NCBI GenBank assembly: GCA_965146665.1
Contig: CBCTHE010000007.1
Span: 118,451-182,450, forward strand
Reading direction: 5' to 3'
From: Ructibacterium sp965146665
GTDB lineage: Bacteria; Bacillota; Clostridia; Monoglobales; Monoglobaceae
DNA: 64,000 bases
Shown here: in pieces, positions 49,212 through 57,662 of the stretch
Layout of the letters: every line of letters starts with the position of its first letter
How positions within the stretch are numbered: the stretch's first letter is position 1
The notes under the pieces: model-generated
Databases searched by the model: none
Told to the model about the DNA's origin: nothing
The model's input: only the letters and a program-made list of their open reading frames with translations
Position numbers and translations under genes: made by a program

Positions 49212-51692
49212 TCACTGCTGTACAGGCTGGATGCTCTGGAGCGTATAACCCTGCACAGTGAGCGGTCCGGTTCCGGTCAGCCGGTATGAGACAGTCCGTG
49301 ATTCTCCCGGCAGCAGGGAGAAGTAGTTATCTTCAAAGACGGCCTCGCCTTCAAGCTCAACAGCATGAACATAGGCGCCGGCATAGAGCGTGACGGTATC
49401 GCCGGTCTTTTCGGTCATCTCCACGCCGCAGGGAACCAGCTCCAGTGCGCCGGGCTGATAAAAGGCCCGGTCGTACACGCCGTCGCCGGTGACCTCGCAG
49501 ATCAGCGCCTGCCAGCTTTGCGGATCAGCCCGGCAGACCTTTGCCACAAAGGACTGGTTGGGCGCCGCATCCAGTTCCATGGTCTCAGCGGTGCATACGC
49601 TCCCGTCCGCAGAGAGAAGCATGAGATGAATTTGGACATGCTTCTGGCAGAGCGCGTTGCTGCTGACAGAGATTTGGAAACCATCCGCCTCCGGATGGAT
49701 GGAGGCCATGATTGGCTTCGCACAGCGTTTGAAGCTGTAATACCCGGATTTGGGCAGGCCGTAATAGTCGATCAGAGACCACCCTGCGGCGGCCGGCCAG
49801 CAGTCGTTCAGCATCCAGTACAGAATACCGCTGCTGAACCACTGGTTCCTGCGGAAGTTTTCAAAGGTGATCCGGATCCATTCATATTGAATGTATTTGA
49901 GTTTGAAATACCGGTCCTCTCCGCTCTGGAATTTCCCCAAAACCTTTTCGGCGAACATTTGAACATAGTCAAACAGCTCATGCCTGAGTTCTGGATTTGA
50001 CTGGGTATGGTACCGCCACATACTTTCGTCCGCGCCAAATACATCGTCCGCTGTCATCATTTTTTTCAGGGAGGGCAGCGAGGCCGCCCCCATGGCGGGC
50101 TCTTCTGCCACAAACCTTGCCAGATACTGCGCGAAATACGCCTTGTAATCGGCGAGGTTTTCCTGCTCCAAATAGGAGAAAATAAAGGACAAATACTGGG
50201 TGTTGTGCGTGGTCCCCACGGTTTTGGAGGCGTACATATCGCCGCCGTAAGGACTGGACGGCAGAAACTGCCTCTGGCTGTCCCATTCCCGCAGCATGGG
50301 CGCGATCCCGGTATAGGCGGATTTCCGGCCGCTGTAGGTGCGGTCCGTGTCACAGCCGCAGACCGCGTTTTCATTGTCTCCGGTCCACCACATCAGAGAG
50401 GGGTGATTGCGCAGGGCTTTGGCGGAAAAGGCCGCCTCCTTTTGCAGATGCTCCAGAAACCATTTCTCATCCTCTGGATAGGAGCCGCAGGCCATCAGGA
50501 AATCCTGAGTCACCAGAATGCCGAGACGGTCGCATTCGTCATAAAAGTGGGGCCGCTCAAAAATGCCGCCGCCCCAGACCCGGACCATGTTGACCCCAGC
50601 TTCCCTGGCAAGCTCCAGAAGAGCGGTGATTCTTTCGTCCCGCTCCGCAGAGGGAAAGGGCTCTGACGGCACCCAGTTCGCGCCCTTGCACATGATTTTG
50701 ATACCGTTAACCACCAGAATGAAACCGGAAAAATGCTCGTTGCGGTCATAGGCATCCGCGCTGGGGCTGTTCTCCTTGAGTGTCTGACAGCGCTTTGCAT
50801 AGGCACTCCCTTTCGGGTCCGGAAGCTGCATGATCTTGACCTTACGGATTCCAAATTTCTGCTCCAGATCCAGCCGGCCGTTGACCCAGACCCGCAGGGT
50901 GTACAGCGGCTGCGCCCCGTACCCCGCCGGATACCACAGGGCTGGCTCCGCCAGGTCGATATAGGTGCGGTGCAGCGGTTCCTCTGTGTAATAGGCGGTC
51001 TTCCAGATGGTTTGTCCCGCGGGATCTGCCAGTTCGCACACAGCTTCGCCGCCGGATTCAAAATTGACAAAGGAGGTCTCCGCAACGATCTGCGCGCTGT
51101 ATTGGTCAATGTCACGGGTGTAGATGTATACCGATTCCGCCCGCGCTTCCTGCCCAAAGGTCAGATAGACCGGCCGCCAGATGCCGCAGGTCACAAACCG
51201 GGCCACCCAGTCCCAGCCATAGGTGCATTGAATCCGCCGGGTGTTTAACCGCTCTGTGGTAAAGGCGCCGCGCCGCGGCTTTTTGCCCTCCGTCTGCAGA
51301 ACAGGCGAGTAAAAATAGACCTCCAGCGTGTTTTCTCCCTGACGCAGTATGCCATCCACGGAAAAGCTGTAGGGAATGAACATGTCATCACAGCGGCCCA
51401 GATGCCGGCCGTTCAGGAACACGTCGCAATACACATCCAGTCCCTCAAAGCAGAGTACGGCCCCGGCTTCTATTCGCTCCGCCTGAAAAACTTTGGTATA
51501 GCTCCAGTTCCATTTTTCAATCCATTGTGCCGTATCCGCCTGGTCCCGCCAGTATAAATCCGGTGCGACATGTTCAGGCATGAGGTCTGTGTGTACGCAT
51601 CCCGGAACCGTGCCGGTGAAGGTGATCTCCTCTGTGCCGGACGCGTTCTGTCCCCGGCCCTGCCAGCTGCCGCACAGGTCAATTCGTTCCAT
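49212..51692 (-). CDS. GH2 beta-mannosidase
   Basis: An 826-residue GH2 enzyme removing terminal beta-mannose. It shows the N-terminal jelly roll (PGCVHTDLM, CFEGLDVYCDVFLNG, RRIQCTYGWDW), an immunoglobulin-like domain and the barrel: GANWVPSEPFPS, VRVWGGGIFE, the acid/base glutamate in WWTGDNENAVCG and the nucleophile region VAEEPAMGAASLPS. The W-D-W and N-W-V-P motifs are typical of beta-mannosidases rather than galactosidases. No signal peptide, so it acts on imported mannosides. It is monocistronic on the minus strand, with its own promoter. It pairs logically with the GH26-like lipoprotein at 22.7 kb, though that is far away. Confidence 0.92.
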   Translation of the reverse strand: MERIDLCGSWQGRGQNASGTEEITFTGTVPGCVHTDLMPEHVAPDLYWRDQADTAQWIEKWNWSYTKVFQAERIEAGAVLCFEGLDVYCDVFLNGRHLGRCDDMFIPYSFSVDGILRQGENTLEVYFYSPVLQTEGKKPRRGAFTTERLNTRRIQCTYGWDWVARFVTCGIWRPVYLTFGQEARAESVYIYTRDIDQYSAQIVAETSFVNFESGGEAVCELADPAGQTIWKTAYYTEEPLHRTYIDLAEPALWYPAGYGAQPLYTLRVWVNGRLDLEQKFGIRKVKIMQLPDPKGSAYAKRCQTLKENSPSADAYDRNEHFSGFILVVNGIKIMCKGANWVPSEPFPSAERDERITALLELAREAGVNMVRVWGGGIFERPHFYDECDRLGILVTQDFLMACGSYPEDEKWFLEHLQKEAAFSAKALRNHPSLMWWTGDNENAVCGCDTDRTYSGRKSAYTGIAPMLREWDSQRQFLPSSPYGGDMYASKTVGTTHNTQYLSFIFSYLEQENLADYKAYFAQYLARFVAEEPAMGAASLPSLKKMMTADDVFGADESMWRYHTQSNPELRHELFDYVQMFAEKVLGKFQSGEDRYFKLKYIQYEWIRITFENFRRNQWFSSGILYWMLNDCWPAAAGWSLIDYYGLPKSGYYSFKRCAKPIMASIHPEADGFQISVSSNALCQKHVQIHLMLLSADGSVCTAETMELDAAPNQSFVAKVCRADPQSWQALICEVTGDGVYDRAFYQPGALELVPCGVEMTEKTGDTVTLYAGAYVHAVELEGEAVFEDNYFSLLPGESRTVSYRLTGTGPLTVQGYTLQSIQPVQQ

Positions 51693-51753
51693 GGTTAATC
51701 CCCGCTTTCCTGATTGAATTCTCTTTTGAAAATGATTCTGTTTTTCAAGTGAG

Positions 51754-51782
51754 ATTATAACCTTTCCCGGCAGGAAAGTAAA
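51754..51782 (-). promoter_or_regulatory. Promoter of the beta-mannosidase gene
   Basis: On the minus strand, TTTACT (51782-51777) and TATAAT (51759-51754) are 17 bases apart, about 62 bases before the start. Confidence 0.72.
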
Positions 51783-51865
51783 TGGTGATTTTATAAGATT
51801 CCTGTTTCATTTTTATGTTTCTGCTGTTTTGCGGACTTTTTCCGGTATATTTCAAAAAAACGACA

Positions 51866-51899
51866 TGGGAGTTGCAGAATTCGAAATTTACAGCTCCCA
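51866..51899. promoter_or_regulatory. Inverted repeat in the divergent intergenic region, possible operator
   Basis: TGGGAGTTG (51866-51874) and CAGCTCCCA (51891-51899) form an inverted repeat with one mismatch, between the mannosidase promoter and the promoter of the truncated regulator. It could be a binding site of a regulator of either gene. Confidence 0.35.
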
Positions 51900-51982
51900 G
51901 CCCTGCGTGGTATACTGAAAACAGGGTGTGCCGGGACTGCATATACGGGTCTCTGCGGGGATGATTGCCATAATCGAATCCC

Positions 51983-52011
51983 TTGACAGGCACAGGCGCT
52001 TTCCATATAAT
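51983..52011 (+). promoter_or_regulatory. Consensus sigma-A promoter of the truncated regulator
   Basis: TTGACA and TATAAT, both perfect, separated by exactly 17 bases. It is still intact although the gene it drives is broken. Confidence 0.88.
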
Positions 52012-52048
52012 AACATAAGCGGAAATTCGGCGGGGAGGGACAGAGCAT

Positions 52049-53314
52049 ATGAAAAGGCTGCGGCTGTTTAAAAGAGAGAAAAACGTTGTGAGGACCTGGA
52101 TCAAGTATTTTTTAATTGTCCTGATTGTCCCTGTGCTGCTGAACTTTGTCGCATACCAGTTTTCCGCCGTACAGCTGGAAAAAGAGATTACCCGGATGAA
52201 CCTTACCTTCTACCGCAACACCCAGAGGGCCATTGACAAGACGATCTATACCTATCAAAAAATTGCCGCCAGTCTGGAGCTTTTGGATGTTTTCAAAATG
52301 CGCGGGGAGGAGGGCGGCATGGAGGCTCTGCAAAACCAGCTCATGAGCAATGCCATTGACTTGAAGGAGGCCAGAGGCTATTTTATCTATCTCAAGCAGG
52401 AGCGGATGATTCTGGCCAATGGCCAGTATTTCAGTCCGGCCGAATACTTTGACGCGCATTACAATGGGATTGCCGTCAGCTATCAGGACTGGCTTTCCTG
52501 GATGGACACCAGCTATGGCGGTGAATATATGTATCTCAAGGGCAGTCAGAGCGAGGACGGGGCCAAACGGTTTGTCACCATGCGGTTCCGCATGGGAACC
52601 GGGCCGATCACAGGGTATCTGGTGGTATTGCTGGATGACAGCTTTTTTCTGAACCGGATCAAGGATGCGCCCTTTGTGGGGGATATCAGCTTTGAGATTC
52701 TGTCTGACGCAGGGGAAGTGGTCGCCGCCGCGGGCAGCGGAAACCTGGCACAGCAGGCCGCCGCGGAAGCGGCCGCCAACCAGAGCGAGGGCGTCATACA
52801 CCGGCGGGTTGACGGCCGGGAGAGCATTATTACCTATCTGCGTTCTCCTTTCAATGAGTGGAAATATGTCTATGCTACGCCCCGGCAGGTCTACCTGCGG
52901 AGTATGCGTGCCATTTCCTATACGCAGAACGCTGTGCTGCTGATCGCGGTGCTTATAGGTCTGGGGCTGATTGCCATGCTGGTCCGGAGACAGTATGCGC
53001 CCATCCAGAGATTTCTGGACATGCTCCTGGACAGCCGTGAAGACGGACAGGAGAGTGAATACAAGCAGATAGAACATATCATCCAGCAGTCCCTGCAGGT
53101 CAGAAAAAAAGCCATGGACGCGCTCTCTGAACAGAAAAAAATGCTGCAGGATACCTTTTTGCTGAAGCTCATGCGGGGTGAAGTCCGGGATCTGGACGGA
53201 CGGGACGTTCTGGAGCGAGAGCATGAATTCATTCAACCATTATGCCTATGGGGCGGTGGCGGATTTTTTATACCGGAAAATCGGGGGTATTACGCCTCTG
53301 GAGCCTGGGTATAA
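52049..53314 (+). pseudogene. Membrane AraC-type regulator, truncated (DNA-binding half missing)
   Basis: The frame encodes a helix at residues 18-40, an extracellular sensor region (cache-like), a second helix near 290 (AVLLIAVLIGLGLIAMLVRR) and a cytoplasmic linker (LSEQKKMLQDTFLLKLMRGE). This is the front half of the large membrane-bound AraC regulators (about 750 residues) that control polysaccharide loci. Homology stops at about residue 390, near 53222, where the sequence turns into the tail of a rhamnosidase in another frame; the AraC helix-turn-helix is absent. The last 30 codons to 53314 are out-of-frame sequence. The product could at most be a signalling stub. Confidence 0.85.
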
Positions 53315-53550
53315 AAAATCCGGATCCGACCCATGCCGGACAGACGGATCCAATTTGCAAAAACCGCGGTTGATACGATCTATGGTCCGGCGGGCACCGA
53401 ATGGCAGGTGAATCACGCGGGGTTTCACTTGACGGTGACAATTCCGTGCAACACCGCGGCGGAGATCCATCTGCCGGACGGAGCCATGCACACCGGGGCT
53501 CGGGAAACTGGAGCTTTACATGCGCTGTTCCGGAAGACTGGGATGCATAG
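53223..53550 (+). pseudogene. 3' remnant of an alpha-L-rhamnosidase (GH78), frameshifted
   Basis: In one frame from 53223, MNSFNHYAYGAVADFLYRKI and GGITPLEPGYKK match the C-terminal catalytic end of bacterial GH78 rhamnosidases. Homology then continues one frame over (IRIRPMPDRRIQFAKTAVDT, then YGPAGTEW), consistent with one lost A in the run at 53311-53316. It shifts again near 53492-53496 in a G-run, after which GSGNWSFTCAVPEDWDA ends at a TAG (53548-53550). Only about 110 of more than 700 codons remain. It is joined directly to the truncated regulator. Confidence 0.82.
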
Positions 53551-53607
53551 GGGTTTGTGCGGAACGTGAAACAATCTGCTCTGAGCGTGTCGATAAACCC
53601 ATTTGGG

Positions 53608-53686
53608 CAAGATTTTGTTACATTGCCGCCGAGGCCTGGCAGGCGGAACTATGGGCTTTGGGCAATGTATTCAGAGCAAAATCTTG
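53608..53686. repeat. Imperfect 79-base inverted repeat, possible small mobile or structural element
   Basis: CAAGATTTTG (53608-53617) pairs with CAAAATCTTG (53677-53686), and inside it ACATTGCC (53620-53627) pairs with GGCAATGT (53661-53668). The centre is GC-rich. It lies in the decayed interval between the rhamnosidase remnant and the ABC operon. It has the look of a miniature inverted-repeat element, but no target duplication is obvious. Confidence 0.5.
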
Positions 53687-53725
53687 TTCAAATGCATAGA
53701 ATACTTGCCTTTTTCGTCAGCCTGG

Positions 53726-53754
53726 GAGCAAGGGAAAACCCTTGCTCTTTTCAT
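53726..53754 (+). terminator. Terminator upstream of the ABC transporter operon
   Basis: GAGCAAGGG and CCCTTGCTC form a perfect stem around AAAA followed by TTTTCATTTT. It is probably the old terminator of the rhamnosidase locus. Confidence 0.9.
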
Positions 53755-53828
53755 TTTCGTGCATGGGGAATTCTATACAAAAAATAATTGGAATCGTTGC
53801 AAAATCCTATTTATATTTGATTATTCCA

Positions 53829-53857
53829 TTGAAAATCTCGGAAAAACCCCTTATACT
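53829..53857 (+). promoter_or_regulatory. Promoter of the ABC sugar transporter operon
   Basis: TTGAAA and TATACT are separated by 17 bases; the expected transcript starts about 46 bases before the first permease gene. A sequence at 53789-53802 resembles a catabolite-response element but misses one key base. Confidence 0.75.
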
Positions 53858-53909
53858 AAATCTGTGAGAAATAAAGAGTGCATGAAAAGGTGTCAAGGGG
53901 GAAGAGAGA

Positions 53910-54881
53910 ATGAAAACAGCGCTTTTGCGTACAGAGCGCCAAACAGCAAAAAGCAGGGAAGGAAAAATGCGGGGCCGCTGGAAGGAACAGGCCGTCCTGC
54001 AGTCCATGGTGATCCCGGGACTTGTGTTTTTGGTGATTTTTGCTTACATACCGCTGATCGGACTGGTCATTGCCTTTCAGGATTTTGACCTGTTTCTGGG
54101 TGCGGCTAACAGCCCGTGGGTGGGGCTGAAGCATTTTATCGCCTTTTTCACCAGCGACAGCTTTTGGACACTGATGAAAAACACGCTGGGCATCAGCTTT
54201 CTCAAGCTGATCTTTGGGTTCCCTGCGCCGATCATTTTGGCGCTTCTGTTCAACGAAATCCGTCAGGAAAAGACAAAACGGGTATTCCAGACCGTGACCT
54301 ATCTGCCCCACTTCATTTCCTGGGTCGTGGTTGCCGGAATGCTGACCAGCATGCTGGCGGTTGACGGCGGAACCATCAACAGCATACTGACGGCCCTGCA
54401 TCTGACAGATGAACCCATCAACTTTTTGTCCGAGCCAAAGTATTTCTGGACCATCCTGGTCTCGGCGAATATCTGGAAGACGGTGGGCTTTAACGCGATC
54501 ATCTTTATCGCCGCAATTGCCGGGATCAACCCTGAGCTCTATGAAGCCGCATCTGTGGACGGCGCCAGCAGGCTCCGGCAGATGTTCATTGTGACTCTGC
54601 CCTGTATTGTGCCGCAGATCATGATTATGCTGATCATGAACATTGCCCAGATTCTGAACGCGGGCTTTGAGGACATCCTCCTGCTGACCAACAACGGCGA
54701 CAATTCCATTCTGCTGGAGGTGGGCGACGTCATCGATACCTATGTATACCGATACGGCGTCAAGCTGCAGCGCTATTCTTACGGGACCGCGGTAGGGCTG
54801 TTCAAATCCATAGTGAGCATTTCCATGCTGTTCGCCGCCAACTATGTTTCAAAACGGCTGACCGAAAGCAGTCTGTGGTAA
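53910..54881 (+). CDS. lplB: ABC sugar transporter permease (LplB/YtcP partner type)
   Basis: A 323-residue membrane protein with six predicted helices and the binding-protein-dependent permease motif EAASVDGASRLRQMF before TLPCIVPQ, which docks the ATPase. The N-terminal pattern (VIPGLVFLVIFAYIPLIGLV, then FQDFDLF) is typical of LplB-type permeases of the CUT1 family that import oligosaccharides. It forms an operon with the second permease (12 bases on) and the binding lipoprotein. No ATPase gene is nearby, as is usual for CUT1 systems sharing MsmK-type ATPases. GGGGGAAGAGAG precedes the ATG. Confidence 0.93.
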   Translation: MKTALLRTERQTAKSREGKMRGRWKEQAVLQSMVIPGLVFLVIFAYIPLIGLVIAFQDFDLFLGAANSPWVGLKHFIAFFTSDSFWTLMKNTLGISFLKLIFGFPAPIILALLFNEIRQEKTKRVFQTVTYLPHFISWVVVAGMLTSMLAVDGGTINSILTALHLTDEPINFLSEPKYFWTILVSANIWKTVGFNAIIFIAAIAGINPELYEAASVDGASRLRQMFIVTLPCIVPQIMIMLIMNIAQILNAGFEDILLLTNNGDNSILLEVGDVIDTYVYRYGVKLQRYSYGTAVGLFKSIVSISMLFAANYVSKRLTESSLW

Positions 54882-54893
54882 GGAGGAAAAAAT

Positions 54894-55787
54894 ATGAAAC
54901 GTTTATCAGCATCTGACAAGACATTGATCATCCTGGCATATCTGTTCATGGGCGTCCTGTGCCTGACGATTCTGTATCCCTTCTGGAATCTGATCGTGAT
55001 CTCCTTCAATTCCAGCGCGGATACAGCCCGCGGCGGCCTGACCTTCTTCCCCAGGGTCTTCACCCTGGAGAACTATGAAAAAGTATTTGTGGACAAACGG
55101 CTGATCCGGGCATTCGGTGTGACGGTGTCCAGAACGGTCATCACCACGGTGGTGAGCACGCTGTTTACCGCGATCTTTGCCTATGGGCTCTCCCGTAAAA
55201 AACTGCGGTTCCGCCGGAGTTATGCAAAGTTCTGCACGGTGACCATGTACCTGTCCGCCGGACTCATACCCATGTATCTCCTGATCCAGAAACTCCATTT
55301 GATCAACTCGTTCTGGGTCTTTGTGATACCGAATCTCTTTTCGGTGTGGAACATGATTATCTTCCGGTCCTTCTTTGACAACCTGCCGGATGGCCTGATC
55401 GAGGCCGCCAAGATCGACGGCGCCGGAGAATACCGGCTGTTTTTCGAGATTGTCCTGCCGGTATCAAAGCCGGTGGTGGCCACCTTGGCGCTGTTCACTG
55501 CGGTCAACCAGTGGAACGCCTGGTTTGACGGCGCCATTTACGTCAACGATCCAAACCTGATGCCCCTGCCCACCCTGCTCCGGCAGATCATCAATACCAA
55601 CGCGGCCAGTCAGCTTTTGGCACAGATGTCGGGCACAGCGGCGGAACAGATGGCGGACGATATGATCTCAACCCGTTCCCTGTCCGCGGCAACCATGATG
55701 GTGTCAGTTATTCCAATCATAGCGGTCTATCCGTTCCTGCAAAAATATTTTGCCAGCGGTGTTATGCTGGGTTCTGTCAAGGGATAA
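54894..55787 (+). CDS. lplC: ABC sugar transporter permease (LplC-type)
   Basis: A 297-residue permease with six predicted helices, the partner of the upstream gene. The motif EAAKIDGAGEYRLFFEI before VLPVSKPVVATLAL is the ATPase-docking loop. The N-terminal part (FMGVLCLTILYPFWNLIVIS) and the ending (YPFLQKYFASGVMLGSVKG) are characteristic of LplC/YtcP. AAGGAGG precedes the ATG. It lies 30 bases before the binding protein gene. Confidence 0.93.
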   Translation: MKRLSASDKTLIILAYLFMGVLCLTILYPFWNLIVISFNSSADTARGGLTFFPRVFTLENYEKVFVDKRLIRAFGVTVSRTVITTVVSTLFTAIFAYGLSRKKLRFRRSYAKFCTVTMYLSAGLIPMYLLIQKLHLINSFWVFVIPNLFSVWNMIIFRSFFDNLPDGLIEAAKIDGAGEYRLFFEIVLPVSKPVVATLALFTAVNQWNAWFDGAIYVNDPNLMPLPTLLRQIINTNAASQLLAQMSGTAAEQMADDMISTRSLSAATMMVSVIPIIAVYPFLQKYFASGVMLGSVKG

Positions 55788-55817
55788 AAATAAAAAAATG
55801 ATATAGGAGGCGTAAAC

Positions 55818-57437
55818 ATGAGGAGACAAGTTTGGAAAAAGGGAGTTGCCGCCCTGCTGGCCGGATCGCTGGCTGTCATCGCGGCGGGCTGCGGCAAGCC
55901 GGCGGAGGAGGCTGTCAAGACATCTGGCGGGAACTTCACCTTCGGCGAGGATGAACTTTCCTTTACCTGGTATGACAATTCCGATACGGCGGCGGCCACC
56001 ATCTGGGCGGATACCAGCATTCCCGAAAAATGGATCAAGGAAAACAAAAAGGTGGATATCAAATACATGGATCCGGGCGGCGCGTCCGCGGAGAAGCTGG
56101 CCACCATGATCGTATCCGATTCCTTCCCGGATGTGATGACCATGCTCCGAGGCCAGGATACGGCAAAGCTGATCGCCTCCGGCAAGATTGTGCCCATCAA
56201 CGAGTATATGGAAAAATATACTGTTATGCGGGACGACCTGGGAAAGTCCGGCATCTTCAAGATGTTTGAACAGCCGGACGGAAAGATCTATGAGATTCCC
56301 AACTGGGCCAACGCGGCCGGCAAACCAAACGGAAACAACGGCTGGGTGGTCAATACCAAGTTCTACAACGAGCTGGGGCGGCCGGAGATCAAGACCCTGG
56401 ACGATTTCTACAGCTATCTCAAGGCGGTCAAGGAAAAATATCCGGACGTAATCCCCTACGAGACCACGGATGTGTTTCAGGGAGAACGCTATGTTCTGGC
56501 GGCCATGGCGGAAGATATGCCGCCGGATATGCTGAACTATTTCGCATATACGGACAACGGCTCCATGCACTCTATCTTCAAGCATCCGGCGTACCGGGAG
56601 ACCATGCTGTTTTTAAACAAGCTGTTCCGGGAGAAGCTTATGACCCAGGACGCCTTTTCCCAGACAGCGGATCAGGTGAAGGAGAAGTTCTCCAACTGCA
56701 AGGTTGCGGTAACCACCTCGGCCATTGGCGCATGTGAGGACACTAGGGTGGAGCTTCAGAAGCTTGGCGGAGACTGGGAGACCATCACCCCGCCCATGAA
56801 GGAGGGGCTGGATCGCGCCAAAACATATTCGCAGGGCTATGACCGGATGGGCTGGACCGAGCTTTTGATCTCAAAGGACGCGAAAAATCCTGAGGGAATT
56901 TACGCGTATCTGGACTGGCTCTACTCGCCGGAGGGGCAGCGTCTGTATTGCTACGGCCCGGCCGGGATGTTCTATGACGAAGTGACGCCGGAGGGTTACC
57001 CCATCATGAAGGAGAATTACTTTGCCGCCGCGGACCCTGGCAAGGAGCTGAAAGGAAACGGCGGCAGCATGGGGATTGGAAACACCTCCTATGTGGACGG
57101 CGCGGGTATTTACATTGACGAGAACGCACCGGAGGACAAGAAATCCTGGGGCAAACAGCAGCAGCTTAACAATATCTGGCCCTATGCCAAGGATATCAGC
57201 GAGTTTTCCGGAATCATCCCCGGCGCGGCCACAGACGAGGGGATCATCTATCAGACGGTGACCGATCTGCATAAGCAGGCGAGGGCAAAGATCCTGTTTG
57301 CCGCGGATGACCAAGAGGTGAACCAGCTTCTGGATAAGCTCATTGAGGACACGGATAAGGCAGGAATGGATAAGCTGCTTGCGGCGGAGGAGAAGATCTG
57401 GAAGGAAAACCGGGAAAAGCTGGGCCTGAATTCCTGA
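55818..57437 (+). CDS. lplA: Extracellular solute-binding lipoprotein (LplA-type)
   Basis: A 539-residue lipoprotein with a signal ending in the lipobox AVIAAGC (C25), the usual length for LplA-type family 1 binding proteins. Conserved regions are the mobile N-lobe start (FTWYDNSDTAAATIW), FPDVMTMLRGQDTAKLIASG, IYEIPNWANAAGK and NNGWVVNTKFYNELG. It would bind an oligosaccharide and pass it to the two permeases. TAGGAGG precedes the ATG. The ligand cannot be read from sequence; neighbouring mannosidase and rhamnosidase remnants suggest plant or mucin glycans. Confidence 0.92.
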   Translation: MRRQVWKKGVAALLAGSLAVIAAGCGKPAEEAVKTSGGNFTFGEDELSFTWYDNSDTAAATIWADTSIPEKWIKENKKVDIKYMDPGGASAEKLATMIVSDSFPDVMTMLRGQDTAKLIASGKIVPINEYMEKYTVMRDDLGKSGIFKMFEQPDGKIYEIPNWANAAGKPNGNNGWVVNTKFYNELGRPEIKTLDDFYSYLKAVKEKYPDVIPYETTDVFQGERYVLAAMAEDMPPDMLNYFAYTDNGSMHSIFKHPAYRETMLFLNKLFREKLMTQDAFSQTADQVKEKFSNCKVAVTTSAIGACEDTRVELQKLGGDWETITPPMKEGLDRAKTYSQGYDRMGWTELLISKDAKNPEGIYAYLDWLYSPEGQRLYCYGPAGMFYDEVTPEGYPIMKENYFAAADPGKELKGNGGSMGIGNTSYVDGAGIYIDENAPEDKKSWGKQQQLNNIWPYAKDISEFSGIIPGAATDEGIIYQTVTDLHKQARAKILFAADDQEVNQLLDKLIEDTDKAGMDKLLAAEEKIWKENREKLGLNS

Positions 57438-57475
57438 AGAAGAAAAAACCAGTAGAAACACATCGAATTTCATGC

Positions 57476-57544
57476 TATAATAGAGGCAGTGAGTCCAGTG
57501 CATCATGCCAGCTGGGTCAGGTCCGCGCAAACGCGCGGCCTGAC
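57476..57544 (+). promoter_or_regulatory. Extended -10 promoter and leader hairpin of the YesM/YesN pair
   Basis: TG-C-TATAAT (57476-57481 for the hexamer) is an extended -10. Downstream, GTCAGG-T-CCGCGC and GCGCGG-CCTGAC (57516-57544) form a very stable hairpin with an AAAC loop, without a T-run. It would sit in the leader of the kinase mRNA. The interval 57438-57662 holds no gene. Confidence 0.55.
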
Positions 57545-57662
57545 CGGCGCGGAACCCTGACAGAAGACGTGCTTCTGCGCGGGCTGCAGGCAGAGGTGAA
57601 GAGGATTTGAAAATAGGACTAGGCTCTCTCAAAGACCGGAGAGGCCGCAGGGAGGGAACAGC

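Noticed and set aside
53557..53787. A 76-codon frame between the rhamnosidase remnant and the ABC operon
   Set aside because: It crosses the inverted repeat and the terminator and resembles no protein; it is read as chance.
53789..53802. A catabolite-response (cre) element before the lpl operon
   Set aside because: TGGAATCGTTGCAA differs from the cre consensus at a conserved C near the 3' end; too weak to call.
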